NCBI RefSeq assembly: GCF_003460505.1
Contig: NZ_QTVG01000002.1
Location: 62,001-126,000, forward strand
Source: Eubacterium sp. AF36-5BH
Lineage (GTDB): Bacteria; Bacillota; Clostridia; Lachnospirales; Lachnospiraceae
Direction of reading: 5' to 3'
Length of the DNA stretch: 64,000 nt
Below the pieces are notes generated by a model. That model saw nothing but the letters and a program-made list of their open reading frames with translations, did not search any database and was not told the DNA's origin. Of the stretch, positions 26,797-34,818 are shown piece by piece; position 1 is the stretch's first letter; each line of letters starts with the position of its first letter. The position numbers and the translations under genes are program-made.

Positions 26797-27318
26797 TTGA
26801 AAATTAATCAATTTGCAAACTTTCCGGTTGGTGGAATATCGACAGAGTATGAGGCAACTCAAATGGTTGCTATGGAATTTTGCAATCAAATATCAAATGC
26901 GTGGGTTATGATTGATGATAAGTATGATGAAAACTACTTTGCAGTATTGTGTGAAAATGGAGATGCTAATCCTGACAAATCTATAATAGAAGAAATGTAT
27001 TTGCCAAACAGAATGAAACTTTTAGGATTTTCGGATGCAGCTATTAGAAAAATAGAAAATTTTATGTTTTCAAAAAATGGGAAAGGTGAAGATATTGAGT
27101 CGGGGGCTATAGTGAATGTTATCATAGAAGAATTCTACGATAATGAAACACCTGTATTGGAAAGATATTATAAGTTGTTAATGATTTTAGATGACGATTT
27201 TCTTTGTGCTGAAGATATAGCAGGAATTGAAGAAAAAGTGCTTGCATTGTTAAGACAGGATGGAAAATTATCAGCCAATCAATTATCGATGTCAATTAAA
27301 ACCAATGCCTATAGGTGA
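26797..27318 (+). CDS. Unrecognised protein, probably 5'-truncated
   Basis: A frame of 173 codons can start at TTG 26797, but GGAGGA is 16 bases away. The frame stays open left to a TAG at 26758-26760 and reads EKISEDIIQIILKINQF through the GGAGGA, so that motif may be coding. The product is acidic and helical (INQFANFPVGGISTEYEA, then long helical stretches ending QLSMSIKTNAYR). I recognise no family. It is probably the C-terminal part of a larger gene that lost its start. Confidence 0.45.
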   Translation: MKINQFANFPVGGISTEYEATQMVAMEFCNQISNAWVMIDDKYDENYFAVLCENGDANPDKSIIEEMYLPNRMKLLGFSDAAIRKIENFMFSKNGKGEDIESGAIVNVIIEEFYDNETPVLERYYKLLMILDDDFLCAEDIAGIEEKVLALLRQDGKLSANQLSMSIKTNAYR

Positions 27319-27352
27319 AAAAAATATAGACATTGGAATTGTGTGTGGTCGT

Positions 27353-28930
27353 TTATTTAGTTTTAAACCAAAATGTAGTAAGCTCTTTATTGCTGTTACA
27401 TCCATATTCAAAATGGTGTAGCATTAATATATTTTTGGCAATTGACAGACCAATACCGGAGCTACCAAGGCGGTTATGTTTTTTGAGTTCTGTTTTGTAG
27501 AAAACATCCCATATTTTTTCGATTTGAGTTTTATTAATCATTTCACCATCATTAGAGACGGAAAGGCTAACACCTTTGCTTGATTTTTCAACGTTAATAA
27601 TGATTTGATTTGTTGCGTGTTTAATAGCATTCGTAACAAAGTTTTGAATCACTGTTTTTATCATTTCAAGATCAGCATCAATTAATATTTCTGATTCATT
27701 ATGTTTAAAATTAATATCTAAATTTGACTCAGCTATAATTAGACGTAACGAATTGATAACAGCATTAGTAAGACTGACTAAATCGATAGTCTCAAAATTA
27801 AGTGGGCGTTTGTTGGCTTCCAGTCTTGATAATTCAAGAAAATCGGTTACCAAATCACTTAGTTTATCTACTTCATTATTGATTTTTGTGCTGTATAGTG
27901 GTTTGTCTTCATCTTCTATATAGTCCCAGTTTTCTGTGTATGATTTAATTAATGCAAGTGGTGTCTTAAATTCGTGTGCAACACCGCTGGTAAAATTATT
28001 ACGCATTTGGTCATATTTTTCCTGTTGTTTAATAGTCTTGTTAATTAGTATGTTGATTATAATAATTAGTACAATAGCTGCGAAAACAATCAGAACAATT
28101 CCTAACAATAATTCTTTTACAGCCATTTCAAACGGGTGGATAACCGTAGCACTGTACACATTGTAGTACCCCATGCCATTGTTGTGCTTGTCTTTTAAAA
28201 TTATTGTTGTTTTAAAGATGTTTTTGTTTTCATATTCTACATTATCATCACTGGTAGGATTTTTTATAACGTCGTAAACAAGAGTTTTGGCTTCGTTATT
28301 AACTACATTTTTATTAGAAAATCTGTCATTGGCTAAGAGATAGTACCCATTTATTTTATAATCAATCTTTTTTGCATCAGATGGCACATTGTTATTTGAT
28401 AAAGTTAGAGTATGTTTTTTTTCATGACTCAAACATTCAAATGTGATTTTTTCCGGATAAATAAAAGATTCATCTTCATATCCTTTGATGTGAACTTTTT
28501 CGGTAGAGTTGATGTAGTGTAATAAATCGTATTTGATAGAATGTTCATCAACTTGTCCACCTAAAAGAATATATTTTTGAGTATCGTTAGTTTCGTTATC
28601 AACAATAAGCATATTCTGTGTGTTAGCTAAAACGTTCCCATTTAAATTCGTAAGGACTGCATAAAAGCCAATATGATAATTAAGTCTTGCATTAGATAAT
28701 TCTCTGTAAAAATAAGAACTTGCTGTTCTATCATCTTTCTTTTGGTCTAGTGCAAGAGTAGCTCTATAGGCTTTGTCTGCTCTGGTGCAATATTCATTAT
28801 ACATATCGGTAAGATAATCATCTTGAATTTCTATTGCCTTATATAGTGTCAAACTAAGACTGCCTAATATTGCTGCAACAAATATCATAACTGTTAATTT
28901 TACTTTTAAACGTTTGTAGTGATTTTTCAT
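27353..28930 (-). CDS. Membrane sensor histidine kinase
   Basis: The kinase has 525 residues from the ATG at 28930 (TTTGGAGG is the ribosome site and not coding). Two membrane helices (about 11-33 and 275-300) enclose a large extracellular sensor domain. A HisKA domain carries the phospho-acceptor in V-A-H-E-F-K-T-P (His near residue 325). HATPase motifs follow, including the N box (VTNAIKHA, near 430), a D-G-E G1 box and G-S-S-G-I-G-L-S-I-A-K. It starts two bases after the stop of its response regulator, so they form one operon. The signal is unknown. Confidence 0.95.
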   Translation of the reverse strand: MKNHYKRLKVKLTVMIFVAAILGSLSLTLYKAIEIQDDYLTDMYNEYCTRADKAYRATLALDQKKDDRTASSYFYRELSNARLNYHIGFYAVLTNLNGNVLANTQNMLIVDNETNDTQKYILLGGQVDEHSIKYDLLHYINSTEKVHIKGYEDESFIYPEKITFECLSHEKKHTLTLSNNNVPSDAKKIDYKINGYYLLANDRFSNKNVVNNEAKTLVYDVIKNPTSDDNVEYENKNIFKTTIILKDKHNNGMGYYNVYSATVIHPFEMAVKELLLGIVLIVFAAIVLIIIINILINKTIKQQEKYDQMRNNFTSGVAHEFKTPLALIKSYTENWDYIEDEDKPLYSTKINNEVDKLSDLVTDFLELSRLEANKRPLNFETIDLVSLTNAVINSLRLIIAESNLDINFKHNESEILIDADLEMIKTVIQNFVTNAIKHATNQIIINVEKSSKGVSLSVSNDGEMINKTQIEKIWDVFYKTELKKHNRLGSSGIGLSIAKNILMLHHFEYGCNSNKELTTFWFKTK

Positions 28931-28932
28931 TA

Positions 28933-29604
28933 TTATTGCCTCCAAATATATCCACCTTTTATAATTGTATGAATATAATGGTTTTCCTCTCCAAGTATTG
29001 CTCTAAGTTTTTTTACATGAGTGTCAACGGCTCTGTCATAACCTTCATAATCATAACCCCATACAGCATCAAGAATCTGGGTTCGACTAAGTACCTGATT
29101 TTTATTGTCAATAAAGTACATTAGAAGCTCATATTCTTTTGGAGCAATGGAAATGACTTTTTTATTTACTGTCACAATACGTCTGGCAGGCTCGATTTGA
29201 ATATTGCCAATTGTTATTAAACCTTTTTTGATTGTAAGACCATGGTATCTTTTTACCAATGAATTAATTTTCGCCATAAGTATTGGCATGGAAAATGGCT
29301 TGGTAACATATTCATCTGCTCCAATTTCATAGCCTTGAATAACATCCTGTTCTTTACCTAGTGCGGTAAGAAAGATAACAGGCACATCATATTTTGTTCT
29401 AATGTATTGACAAACCTGCCTGCCATCAATTTCAGGCATCATAATGTCTAATACAATAATATCAAATACATTTTTATCAACTGCGGCTATTGCCTCGGCA
29501 CCATTTTTGGCAGTGATTACATCAAATCCGTTTCGTTCTAAATATTTTTTTGTAATGTCCCGTAAACCTTGCTCGTCATCTGCTAACAATACTTTGTAAA
29601 CCAT
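28933..29604 (-). CDS. OmpR-family response regulator
   Basis: The regulator has 223 residues from the ATG at 29604, which has AAGGAG upstream; longer starts lack this. The receiver domain has the acidic pair D-D (residues 8-9), the phosphorylated Asp in V-L-D-I-M-M-P (near 52) and Lys in V-T-K-P-F-S (near 101). The C-terminal winged helix (about 130-222) ends R-A-V-D-T-H-V-K-K-L-R...G-G-Y-I-W-R. It pairs with the kinase encoded directly downstream. Targets are unknown; the divergent small genes at 29903 are candidates by position only. Confidence 0.96.
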   Translation of the reverse strand: MVYKVLLADDEQGLRDITKKYLERNGFDVITAKNGAEAIAAVDKNVFDIIVLDIMMPEIDGRQVCQYIRTKYDVPVIFLTALGKEQDVIQGYEIGADEYVTKPFSMPILMAKINSLVKRYHGLTIKKGLITIGNIQIEPARRIVTVNKKVISIAPKEYELLMYFIDNKNQVLSRTQILDAVWGYDYEGYDRAVDTHVKKLRAILGEENHYIHTIIKGGYIWRQ

Positions 29605-29902
29605 ATATATTCTCCTTACAGTTGAAACAATAATTAATTCATGTGTATTCTTTATGTACATAATAACATAAATAAAAAAATTTTGATGAATAGGATAAAT
29701 GATTTGCGATAAGTTTTACATAAAAACTTGGTTGAACAATTTGTTACAATATAGTTGAAGAGAAAACGAAAGCTAGATGTAATCTAGCCTCTGGCAGTAT
29801 GCAAAATTTACAAAGTAGTGCTACATTTACCAGGTATGGGCATTACTTTTCAGCATTAGTAGTAGCTGATAAAGGGCATGACAAAAGGAGGAATGAAAGA
29901 AT
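29605..29902. other. Divergent intergenic region, little identified
   Basis: This gap between the two-component operon and the small genes at 29903 is AT-rich. A 7-bp hairpin (29772-29778 with 29782-29788) is the only clear structure. No convincing -35/-10 pair was found on either strand. Confidence 0.4.
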
Positions 29903-30088
29903 ATGAGTGAAATGTTTGAATATGATGGAGTACAGTATACAAAAGAACAATGTAATCAAATAACTTCTGAATTTTTTAATCCAATTCTTTTAAATCAGTA
30001 TCCTTTTGTTCATGCGGGGATGACTGTTAGAGATTATCTGGAAGAAAAACAATACTATTTAAATCATTGTAAAGAAGTTCGCAATTGA
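29903..30088 (+). CDS. Small protein of unknown function
   Basis: This 61-residue protein begins MSEMFEYDGVQYTKEQCNQI, is rich in Tyr, Gln and Asn, and ends YYLNHCKEVRN. AAGGAGG lies at good spacing before the ATG. It is followed 47 bases later by another small gene that also has a ribosome site. No family is recognised. The context suggests an accessory, possibly element-derived, gene cluster. Confidence 0.55.
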   Translation: MSEMFEYDGVQYTKEQCNQITSEFFNPILLNQYPFVHAGMTVRDYLEEKQYYLNHCKEVRN

Positions 30089-30135
30089 ACATATAAGCCG
30101 TTGTGGAAACAAAAATAGATGGAGAGTGAATGTAT

Positions 30136-30414
30136 ATGATGAAAAAACAAAGTGATTGGGCTTCATATGTAATGATGGAAGAACCTTTTTGGCGAAATGA
30201 TATGACCCCGGAAGAATTCGAATTAGAGCGTGCATATCTTGTAAATATATATAGTAGGGGAATAAAGGCTAAAATTAATTATAAACCACTTTGGTATCAA
30301 GGGAAAAAGGTTAATTATGATTCATCACAGGATTTTATGGAAATTGTAGAGCTTGCAGGTAAAATAGCACATATGACAGATGACGAATTAGAAAAGATTA
30401 TTATTGATGTATAA
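30136..30414 (+). CDS. Small protein of unknown function
   Basis: The frame opens at ATG 30130; ATG 30136 or 30139 is better spaced from GGAGAG. The 92-residue product has an aromatic N-terminal part (SDWASYVMMEEPFW), a central EEFELERAYLVNIYSRG segment and a C-terminal acidic helix (MTDDELEKIIIDV). I do not recognise it. Together with the gene at 29903 and the frameshifted remnant at 30452 it forms a run of small plus-strand genes. Confidence 0.5.
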   Translation: MMKKQSDWASYVMMEEPFWRNDMTPEEFELERAYLVNIYSRGIKAKINYKPLWYQGKKVNYDSSQDFMEIVELAGKIAHMTDDELEKIIIDV

Positions 30415-30451
30415 ACATAATATTATTAAATGCTAAAAAGAAAGGTATAAT

Positions 30452-30579
30452 ATGGAAGTAGATACTTTAAAAAAAGATGTTTTGGGGATTCACATGGGCT
30501 CTCGCCAGAAGCGTTGGAGGAGAGTGTGAAAAAAGCAGATGAGGAAAGTAAGAATTTAAAAGAATGGCCAGAGGATTGA
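30452..30579 (+). pseudogene. Frameshifted small gene
   Basis: From ATG 30452 (AAAGG upstream) the frame reads MEVDTLKKDVLG and then stops early. The +1 neighbour frame continues smoothly as DSHGLSPEALEESVKKADEE and on to a TGA at 30577. Adding one base near 30484-30487, in a GGGG run, would restore a 42-residue protein. Its tail resembles short RelB-like antitoxin tails. It is either a one-base deletion or a sequencing error. Confidence 0.5.
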
Positions 30580-30671
30580 TATAATCTAGTTATCGAAAAA
30601 AGATTAGGTGCTCCTAAATTTTTTATTTAAATTTATGCAACGCAAAATGCAACGCAAACGGTTTCAAATAC

Positions 30672-30692
30672 AAGAAAAGCCCTTTAAATAAG
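30672..30692 (-). terminator. Small hairpin, probable minus-strand terminator
   Basis: GCCCTT and AAGGGC pair around a short AT loop. The minus strand then runs into TTTTCTTG. It lies at the far end of the repeat copy at 30693. Confidence 0.4.
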
Positions 30693-30885
30693 GGCAAAAA
30701 AACGCGAGGCGGGTTGCGGGTGTCCAGTGGACACCTCTGACGAAGTCAGAAGCAACGACCGAGGCGGAAGCCGAGAAATTGAACCGTCGATTCTAAGGTC
30801 AGCCTCGATATTACAATAAAAAAGGCACCTGTTAAGGTACCCATTTTATTGCAAAAAAAAGAAGCGTGAGACGGGGATCGAACCC
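30693..30885 (-). repeat. Direct repeat copy 1 (tRNA-Gly 3' fragment plus structured downstream region)
   Basis: This 193-base block is highly similar to 33029-33222. On the minus strand it contains the T-arm and acceptor end of tRNA-Gly, a bidirectional terminator hairpin (GGTACC...GGTGCC), and a GC-rich folded stretch. In the folded stretch, GTGTCC-agt-GGACAC and TCTGAC-gaa-GTCAGA hairpins are enclosed by GTTGC/GCAAC. Differences from copy 2 fall mainly in loops, so the stems are preserved. Confidence 0.8.
30863..30885 (-). other. tRNA-Gly 3'-end fragment (att-like site)
   Basis: Bases 30864-30885 match the T-arm and acceptor of the intact tRNA-Gly at 21 of 22 positions. The remainder of the tRNA is absent. 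The integrase remnant ends exactly here, as expected of an attachment site left by tRNA-targeting integration. Confidence 0.7.
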
Positions 30886-31121
30886 TAAAGTGAATCAATC
30901 AGAGTAGAGCATACAGTTTTTCTTATCTTATGAACAGACCGATATTTAATGTTTGTATTATCACATAAAGTTATCAAACGTTTTTCAAAAATTCAAGGTC
31001 GAACAAATTTATCATTAACTAAGAACATAAATGAATCCATTGAAATATCATTTTGTGTGTAGTAGAACTGCAATTCTTGAGGTAACGTTTTGTCATATGG
31101 CTGTTTGTCTATTTCAAAGCA
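30885..31121 (-). pseudogene. Tyrosine recombinase (integrase) C-terminal remnant
   Basis: Read on the minus strand, one frame gives IDKQPYDKTLPQELQFYY and SMDSFMFLVNDKFVRP before a stop. A second frame then continues KTFDNFMCDNTNIKYRS, VHKIRKTVCSTLIDSL and TAG. The H-K-I-R-K-T box is the HxxR catalytic motif of tyrosine recombinases. The frame is broken near 30990, and the N-terminal two-thirds is missing. The stop abuts the tRNA fragment, the usual position of an integrase relative to its att site. Confidence 0.75.
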
Positions 31122-31125
31122 TTAA

Positions 31126-31161
31126 AAAAGAAGAGAAAACCGGATTTTGGCTTTCCCTCCT
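31126..31161 (-). terminator. Terminator of the secreted repeat protein gene
   Basis: On the minus strand a GA-rich arm pairs with a CT-rich arm (about 10 pairs including G-U) around CCAAAATCCGG. A T-rich tail follows. Confidence 0.6.
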
Positions 31162-31179
31162 TTTTAACTGTTTATAATT

Positions 31180-32862
31180 TTATTTTTTTATCTTAACCTG
31201 CTTTGGCTTTGACCATTTGCCCTGATAAGTTTTCTTTCCTTTGACAACAATGGCTTTTGCTCTTGCATACAATTTTTTAGCCTTTTTAAACTTGCTATTT
31301 GATACACTATATGTCAATTTCTTAGTTGTTTTTGTCACTATTGTCTTTTTAAACTTCTTATCTTTTGCAATCTGTACTTTGTACTTGGTTGCACCATTAA
31401 CTCTCTTCAATGTAAGACTTATTTTCTTAGCATTTTTCTTTTTAATTGCTTTTTTAACAACTGCCTTTCCAACCTTTACAGATGATTTTTTTGTAGTCTG
31501 ACTTGGTTGTTTTTTAGTTGTTGTTTGTGCATTTGTATTTGAATCCTGTGGCCTTGTAGTTGTTGGTTCTGCAGTAGTTGTTGGTTCTGCAGTAGTTGTT
31601 GGTTCTGCAGTAGTTATTGGTTCTGCAGTAGTTGTTGGTTCTGCAGTAGTTGTTGGATTTGCAGTAGTTGTTGGATTTGTAGTTGGTTCCTCGTATTCTG
31701 AATATGCAGGATCTGCAAGTTCTGCAGGTGTTTTTCCTGAGAGTCCAGGGTCTGCCTTAATTGACACAGTTTTCTTTAATCCAAATGATTCTACATTGTT
31801 ACTTGTATACTGTGATCTTACTTCTACTTCATATGTACCTGTCGCAAGTCTGTTTTCATAGTAACTTGCCACATTCCCATTGATTCCTACCTTAATACAA
31901 ACACCATCTACAAAAAGATTCAATCTCTGACCTGTTAAATCTGCCACATCAGACCATGCAATAGTAAATCCATAGTCTATACCTTCTGTTAAAATTGAAA
32001 GTCCAAGTGGTAATGTTGGCTGATTTGGTTTGTCAAATGACTGTGCATTATCTATAACCTCACCTTTAACAGTAACCTTTGATGACTGACCAAATGATGG
32101 TGCCGCCAAAGCTGACTCTCTGCCTTCTGCATCCACTGCTGATAAATATGCCAGATATTCACCTGATGATACACTTTCCAATATAACATTTGATTTGGTA
32201 ATTCCATCTACATATACACGTCTGTAAGGTGTACCTGTCTTTGCATCAAATAAATATAAATTGTAACCTACAACTGATGAATCTGCTGATGGAATACTTG
32301 CTTCTGATGATGGTGCCCATGCAACACCTAATTTATTGTCTGCCTGCGCCGGATTGTCAGCAGGAACTTCCGGATTTCCTGTAATATAACTTAATCCTGC
32401 CGGTGTTTTTGGACCTATGCAATCAACAGGATATGTGTAATTAAGAGTTGCTCCTGTTACTGTAAAGCTAACTTTTTCTGATAATGTTCCCTCACCCATG
32501 CTGTTTACATTTGCAGCCTGCGCTGTATATGAACCTGCTGGAAGTCCACCTACTACACCGCCTTTTGTAGCATTGCCAATCTTTGTAACTAACTCTCCAT
32601 CCTTGTAAATGTAAATGACTGTTGCTGTAACTGTTGGATCATATCCAGCTACATTTGCTGGGTCATCGGCTCCTGCCCATGCAAACATAATTGCATTTTC
32701 AATTGTATCCGAACCACTTTTGCTAACAGCAACAAGTCCTATTACTTCCTTAGGTAGTGATGTTGCTGCTGCACTTACATTGCTTGTTGGATAGTATGTA
32801 ATCGAAGATACTAACATTGCAATGGCACAAATAATCGCACCAAATTTCTTTAATCTTTTCAT
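31180..32862 (-). CDS. Secreted repeat protein with Fn3-like domains and basic C-terminal tail
   Basis: This 560-residue exported protein has a signal peptide (about 1-33, ending near NVSAA) and three Fn3-like modules (about 38-135, 145-270 and 280-368). Next is a Thr/Pro linker of repeated T-T-A-E-P-T hexapeptides (about 393-440), then a very Lys-rich Fn3-like module ending WSKPKQVKIKK. The same kind of ending is found on the large protein at 57362. Such basic modules may hold proteins to the cell wall; this is inference. No sortase motif is present. The gene lies between the integrase remnant and tRNA-Gly and is probably cargo of that element. Confidence 0.85.
   Translation of the reverse strand: MKRLKKFGAIICAIAMLVSSITYYPTSNVSAAATSLPKEVIGLVAVSKSGSDTIENAIMFAWAGADDPANVAGYDPTVTATVIYIYKDGELVTKIGNATKGGVVGGLPAGSYTAQAANVNSMGEGTLSEKVSFTVTGATLNYTYPVDCIGPKTPAGLSYITGNPEVPADNPAQADNKLGVAWAPSSEASIPSADSSVVGYNLYLFDAKTGTPYRRVYVDGITKSNVILESVSSGEYLAYLSAVDAEGRESALAAPSFGQSSKVTVKGEVIDNAQSFDKPNQPTLPLGLSILTEGIDYGFTIAWSDVADLTGQRLNLFVDGVCIKVGINGNVASYYENRLATGTYEVEVRSQYTSNNVESFGLKKTVSIKADPGLSGKTPAELADPAYSEYEEPTTNPTTTANPTTTAEPTTTAEPITTAEPTTTAEPTTTAEPTTTRPQDSNTNAQTTTKKQPSQTTKKSSVKVGKAVVKKAIKKKNAKKISLTLKRVNGATKYKVQIAKDKKFKKTIVTKTTKKLTYSVSNSKFKKAKKLYARAKAIVVKGKKTYQGKWSKPKQVKIKK
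31556..31680 (-). repeat. 18-base coding tandem repeats (TTAEPT)
   Basis: About seven near-perfect copies of GTAGTTGTTGGTTCTGCA (plus strand) encode the Thr-Thr-Ala-Glu-Pro-Thr linker. Length variation between strains would be expected. Confidence 0.9.
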
Positions 32863-33028
32863 TTCATAAACCTCTCTTTCATTTGATTAAATATACATTG
32901 TAATTATACACTTATAAAAAGTTATGTGTTAGTATCTTATTTTTATATAAGGGATTAATTTTTTAGAAAAGTGTTTTAATTTTAAGATTTTTCATATATA
33001 TGTACAAACACAAAAAAGTCCTAAAAAT
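32863..33028. promoter_or_regulatory. Upstream region of the secreted repeat protein
   Basis: On the minus strand a TATAAT (32903-32908) lies about 40 bases before the start at 32862, with a weak -35. The remainder is AT-rich, with nothing else recognised. Confidence 0.4.
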
Positions 33029-33222
33029 GGCAAAAAAAGTACGAGACGTGTTGCGGGTGTCCTGTGGACACCTCTGACGGAGTCAGAAGCAACGACCTAG
33101 GCGTCAGCCGAGAAATCGAACCTTCGAGCCTGAACTCAGGCTAGATTTTGCAATAAAAAAGGGCACCTGTTAAGGTACCCATTTTATTGCAAAAAAAGAA
33201 GCGCGAGACGGGGATCGAACCC
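33029..33222 (-). repeat. Direct repeat copy 2 (tRNA-Gly 3' part plus structured downstream region)
   Basis: This 194-base block is the partner of 30693-30885. It starts inside the intact tRNA-Gly and extends downstream on the minus strand through the terminator (GGGTACC...GGTGCCC within ATTGCAAAA arms) and the two-hairpin GC-rich fold. It adds a clear AGCCTGAGTTCAGGCT hairpin (33127-33142) that is degraded in copy 1. Confidence 0.8.
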
Positions 33223-33271
33223 GCGGCCCCCTCCTTGGCAAGGAGGTGCTCCACCACTGAGCCACTCGCGC
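33200..33271 (-). tRNA. tRNA-Gly (anticodon GCC)
   Basis: A 72-base cloverleaf has a 7-bp acceptor (GCGCGAG/CTCGCGC), a D-arm, and the anticodon stem CCTCC/GGAGG with loop TTGCCAA (anticodon GCC). The T-arm has GGTTCGATCC. CCA is not encoded. A promoter lies upstream and a terminator downstream. Its 3' end is duplicated at 30864-30885. Confidence 0.97.
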
Positions 33272-33313
33272 ATTGCTTACTGTGTGATGTCTTGTGTGTC
33301 ACACGCAAGATAT

Positions 33314-33342
33314 ATGATACAGTATGAATTAACTTTTGTCAA
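33314..33342 (-). promoter_or_regulatory. tRNA-Gly promoter
   Basis: On the minus strand TTGACA (33342-33337) and TATCAT (33319-33314) are 17 bases apart, about 42 bases before the tRNA. Confidence 0.85.
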
Positions 33343-33605
33343 CAAAAAAATCAAAAAAAATTAAAAAAATTTACAACCACTATTTTACTAATAAATCATA
33401 CCAAAAAACAAATACAAAACATACACAGAAATTAACATAATGATATACATTAAATATAATTGCAAATATTAAACATTTTGATTTGAATTTAAACAAAAAC
33501 TAAAATCCTATAAAAATAATAGAAAAAATATAAATGAAAATAGACAAAAGCAGGGGATTGTGTTTTAATAGTAGTGTTGTAAAAAAAGAGAAGTGAGGTC
33601 GGCTT
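33343..33605. other. A-rich intergenic stretch
   Basis: This stretch of about 260 bases between tRNA-Gly and the PAP2 gene is very A-rich with long A runs. I see no ORF, repeat or convincing promoter beyond the GAGGTC ribosome site near its end. Confidence 0.5.
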
Positions 33606-34142
33606 ATGGCAATTGATTGGACCATATTAGACGGTATACAAAAGATATTTGGTGGAAGTTTTATGGACTGGCTGATGCCAAAGATAACGGTACTTGGAAA
33701 TGGTGGCATTGTCTGGATTATAATTGCAGTATGCCTAATATTGACTAAAAAACATCGTAAAGCAGGCTTTTTAGTTTTAATAGGAATGTTACTGGGGCTT
33801 ATAATAGGAAATGGCATCCTAAAGAATGTAATAGCCAGATCAAGACCATGTTGGATTAATAAGGATTGGCAGATGCTTATTAGCATACCAAAGGATTATT
33901 CGTTCCCATCAGGTCACACACAGGCTTCAGTGATTGCGGCAACAATTCTTACTTTATATAAGAAAAAATGGGGTATAGTTGTTATACCACTTACAGTTAT
34001 CATAGCATTTTCAAGACTATATTTATATGTGCATTTTCCAACCGATGTGTTAGGTGGAGCATTGCTTGGTTTAATAATAGGCTTGTTTACATACTATGTA
34101 GGAAATAAGATTATTGAAGCAAGAATATATAGTAAGAAGTAA
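33606..34142 (+). CDS. PAP2-family membrane phosphatase
   Basis: This 178-residue protein has about five membrane helices. It carries the tripartite phosphatase signature: K-N-V-I-A-R-S-R-P (near residue 77), P-S-G-H (near 101) and S-R-x-Y-L-Y-V-H-F-P-T-D (near 138). It should remove phosphate from a lipid such as undecaprenyl pyrophosphate or phosphatidylglycerol phosphate at the membrane surface. Sequence does not separate these. It is a single gene preceded by GAGGTC. Confidence 0.93.
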   Translation: MAIDWTILDGIQKIFGGSFMDWLMPKITVLGNGGIVWIIIAVCLILTKKHRKAGFLVLIGMLLGLIIGNGILKNVIARSRPCWINKDWQMLISIPKDYSFPSGHTQASVIAATILTLYKKKWGIVVIPLTVIIAFSRLYLYVHFPTDVLGGALLGLIIGLFTYYVGNKIIEARIYSKK

Positions 34143-34309
34143 TTAAATGATTCAAAAAATGAGATAATTCTGAAACTGTAAAGAGAAGTGTAGATTCGAA
34201 AACTAAGGACGCTGGTATAAGTATTATGCAGAAAAATAGGCATTATATTTAACAAAATAAATATAAAAAGAAAACATTAAAATATATAACACATAAAGAG
34301 GGCAGAAAA

Positions 34310-34720
34310 ATGAAGATTTCAACAAAAGGAAGATATGCATTGAGAGTTATGATTGATTTAGCACAAAATGCAGATGGAAAATATATTTCCTTAAAGGATG
34401 TGGCAGAAAGACAGCAGATTTCCATGAAATATTTGGAAATGATAGTTTCGCTACTTCATAAAGGAGGTATGGTTAATAGTTTAAGAGGAAAGTCAGGTGG
34501 ATACAAATTAGCAAAAACACCGGCTGAATATAAAGTTGGTGATATTATCAAATTAGCTGAAGGTTCACTGGCACCGGTTACCTGTTTAGAAGAAGGTGAA
34601 ATATGCGAAAGAGCAGAGCAGTGTGTAACACTTCCCCTTTGGCAGAAATTAGATTCAGTTATAAATGATTATCTTGATAGTGTAACTTTAGAAGATGTAA
34701 TTGAAAAGAAAATTTCTTAA
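34310..34720 (+). CDS. Rrf2-family (IscR-like) regulator
   Basis: This 136-residue protein starts MKISTKGRYALRVMIDLA, as Rrf2 regulators do, with an N-terminal winged HTH (about 1-65, with ISMKYLEMIVSLLHKGGMV). Three cysteines in the pattern C-x7-C-x5-C (VTCLEEGEICERAEQC, about residues 92-106) fit a [2Fe-2S]-binding loop as in IscR. Family members control Fe-S assembly or cysteine metabolism. iscS-nifU lie 1.3 kb downstream, and matching palindromes occur at the iscS and cysK promoters, so this is the likely regulator. Which metabolite or cluster it senses is inferred. Confidence 0.92.
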   Translation: MKISTKGRYALRVMIDLAQNADGKYISLKDVAERQQISMKYLEMIVSLLHKGGMVNSLRGKSGGYKLAKTPAEYKVGDIIKLAEGSLAPVTCLEEGEICERAEQCVTLPLWQKLDSVINDYLDSVTLEDVIEKKIS

Positions 34721-34770
34721 AAGAAGAATCAGATACATTAAGAATAAAAAATTAAGAATAAAAAATTAAA

Positions 34771-34818
34771 AATAAGCAACAAAAAAACATCCATTGGATG
34801 TTTTTTTTGTTGCTTATT
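34771..34818. terminator. Bidirectional terminator between Rrf2 gene and hydrolase
   Basis: A stem of about 22 bp (34771-34792 with 34796-34818, one bulge) contains A and T runs on each side. It serves both convergent genes. Its right end overlaps the last bases of the hydrolase gene. Confidence 0.85.

Noticed and set aside
30452-30579. Programmed frameshifting in the small gene
   Set aside because: No slippery heptamer plus downstream structure is evident. A one-base indel at a homopolymer is simpler.
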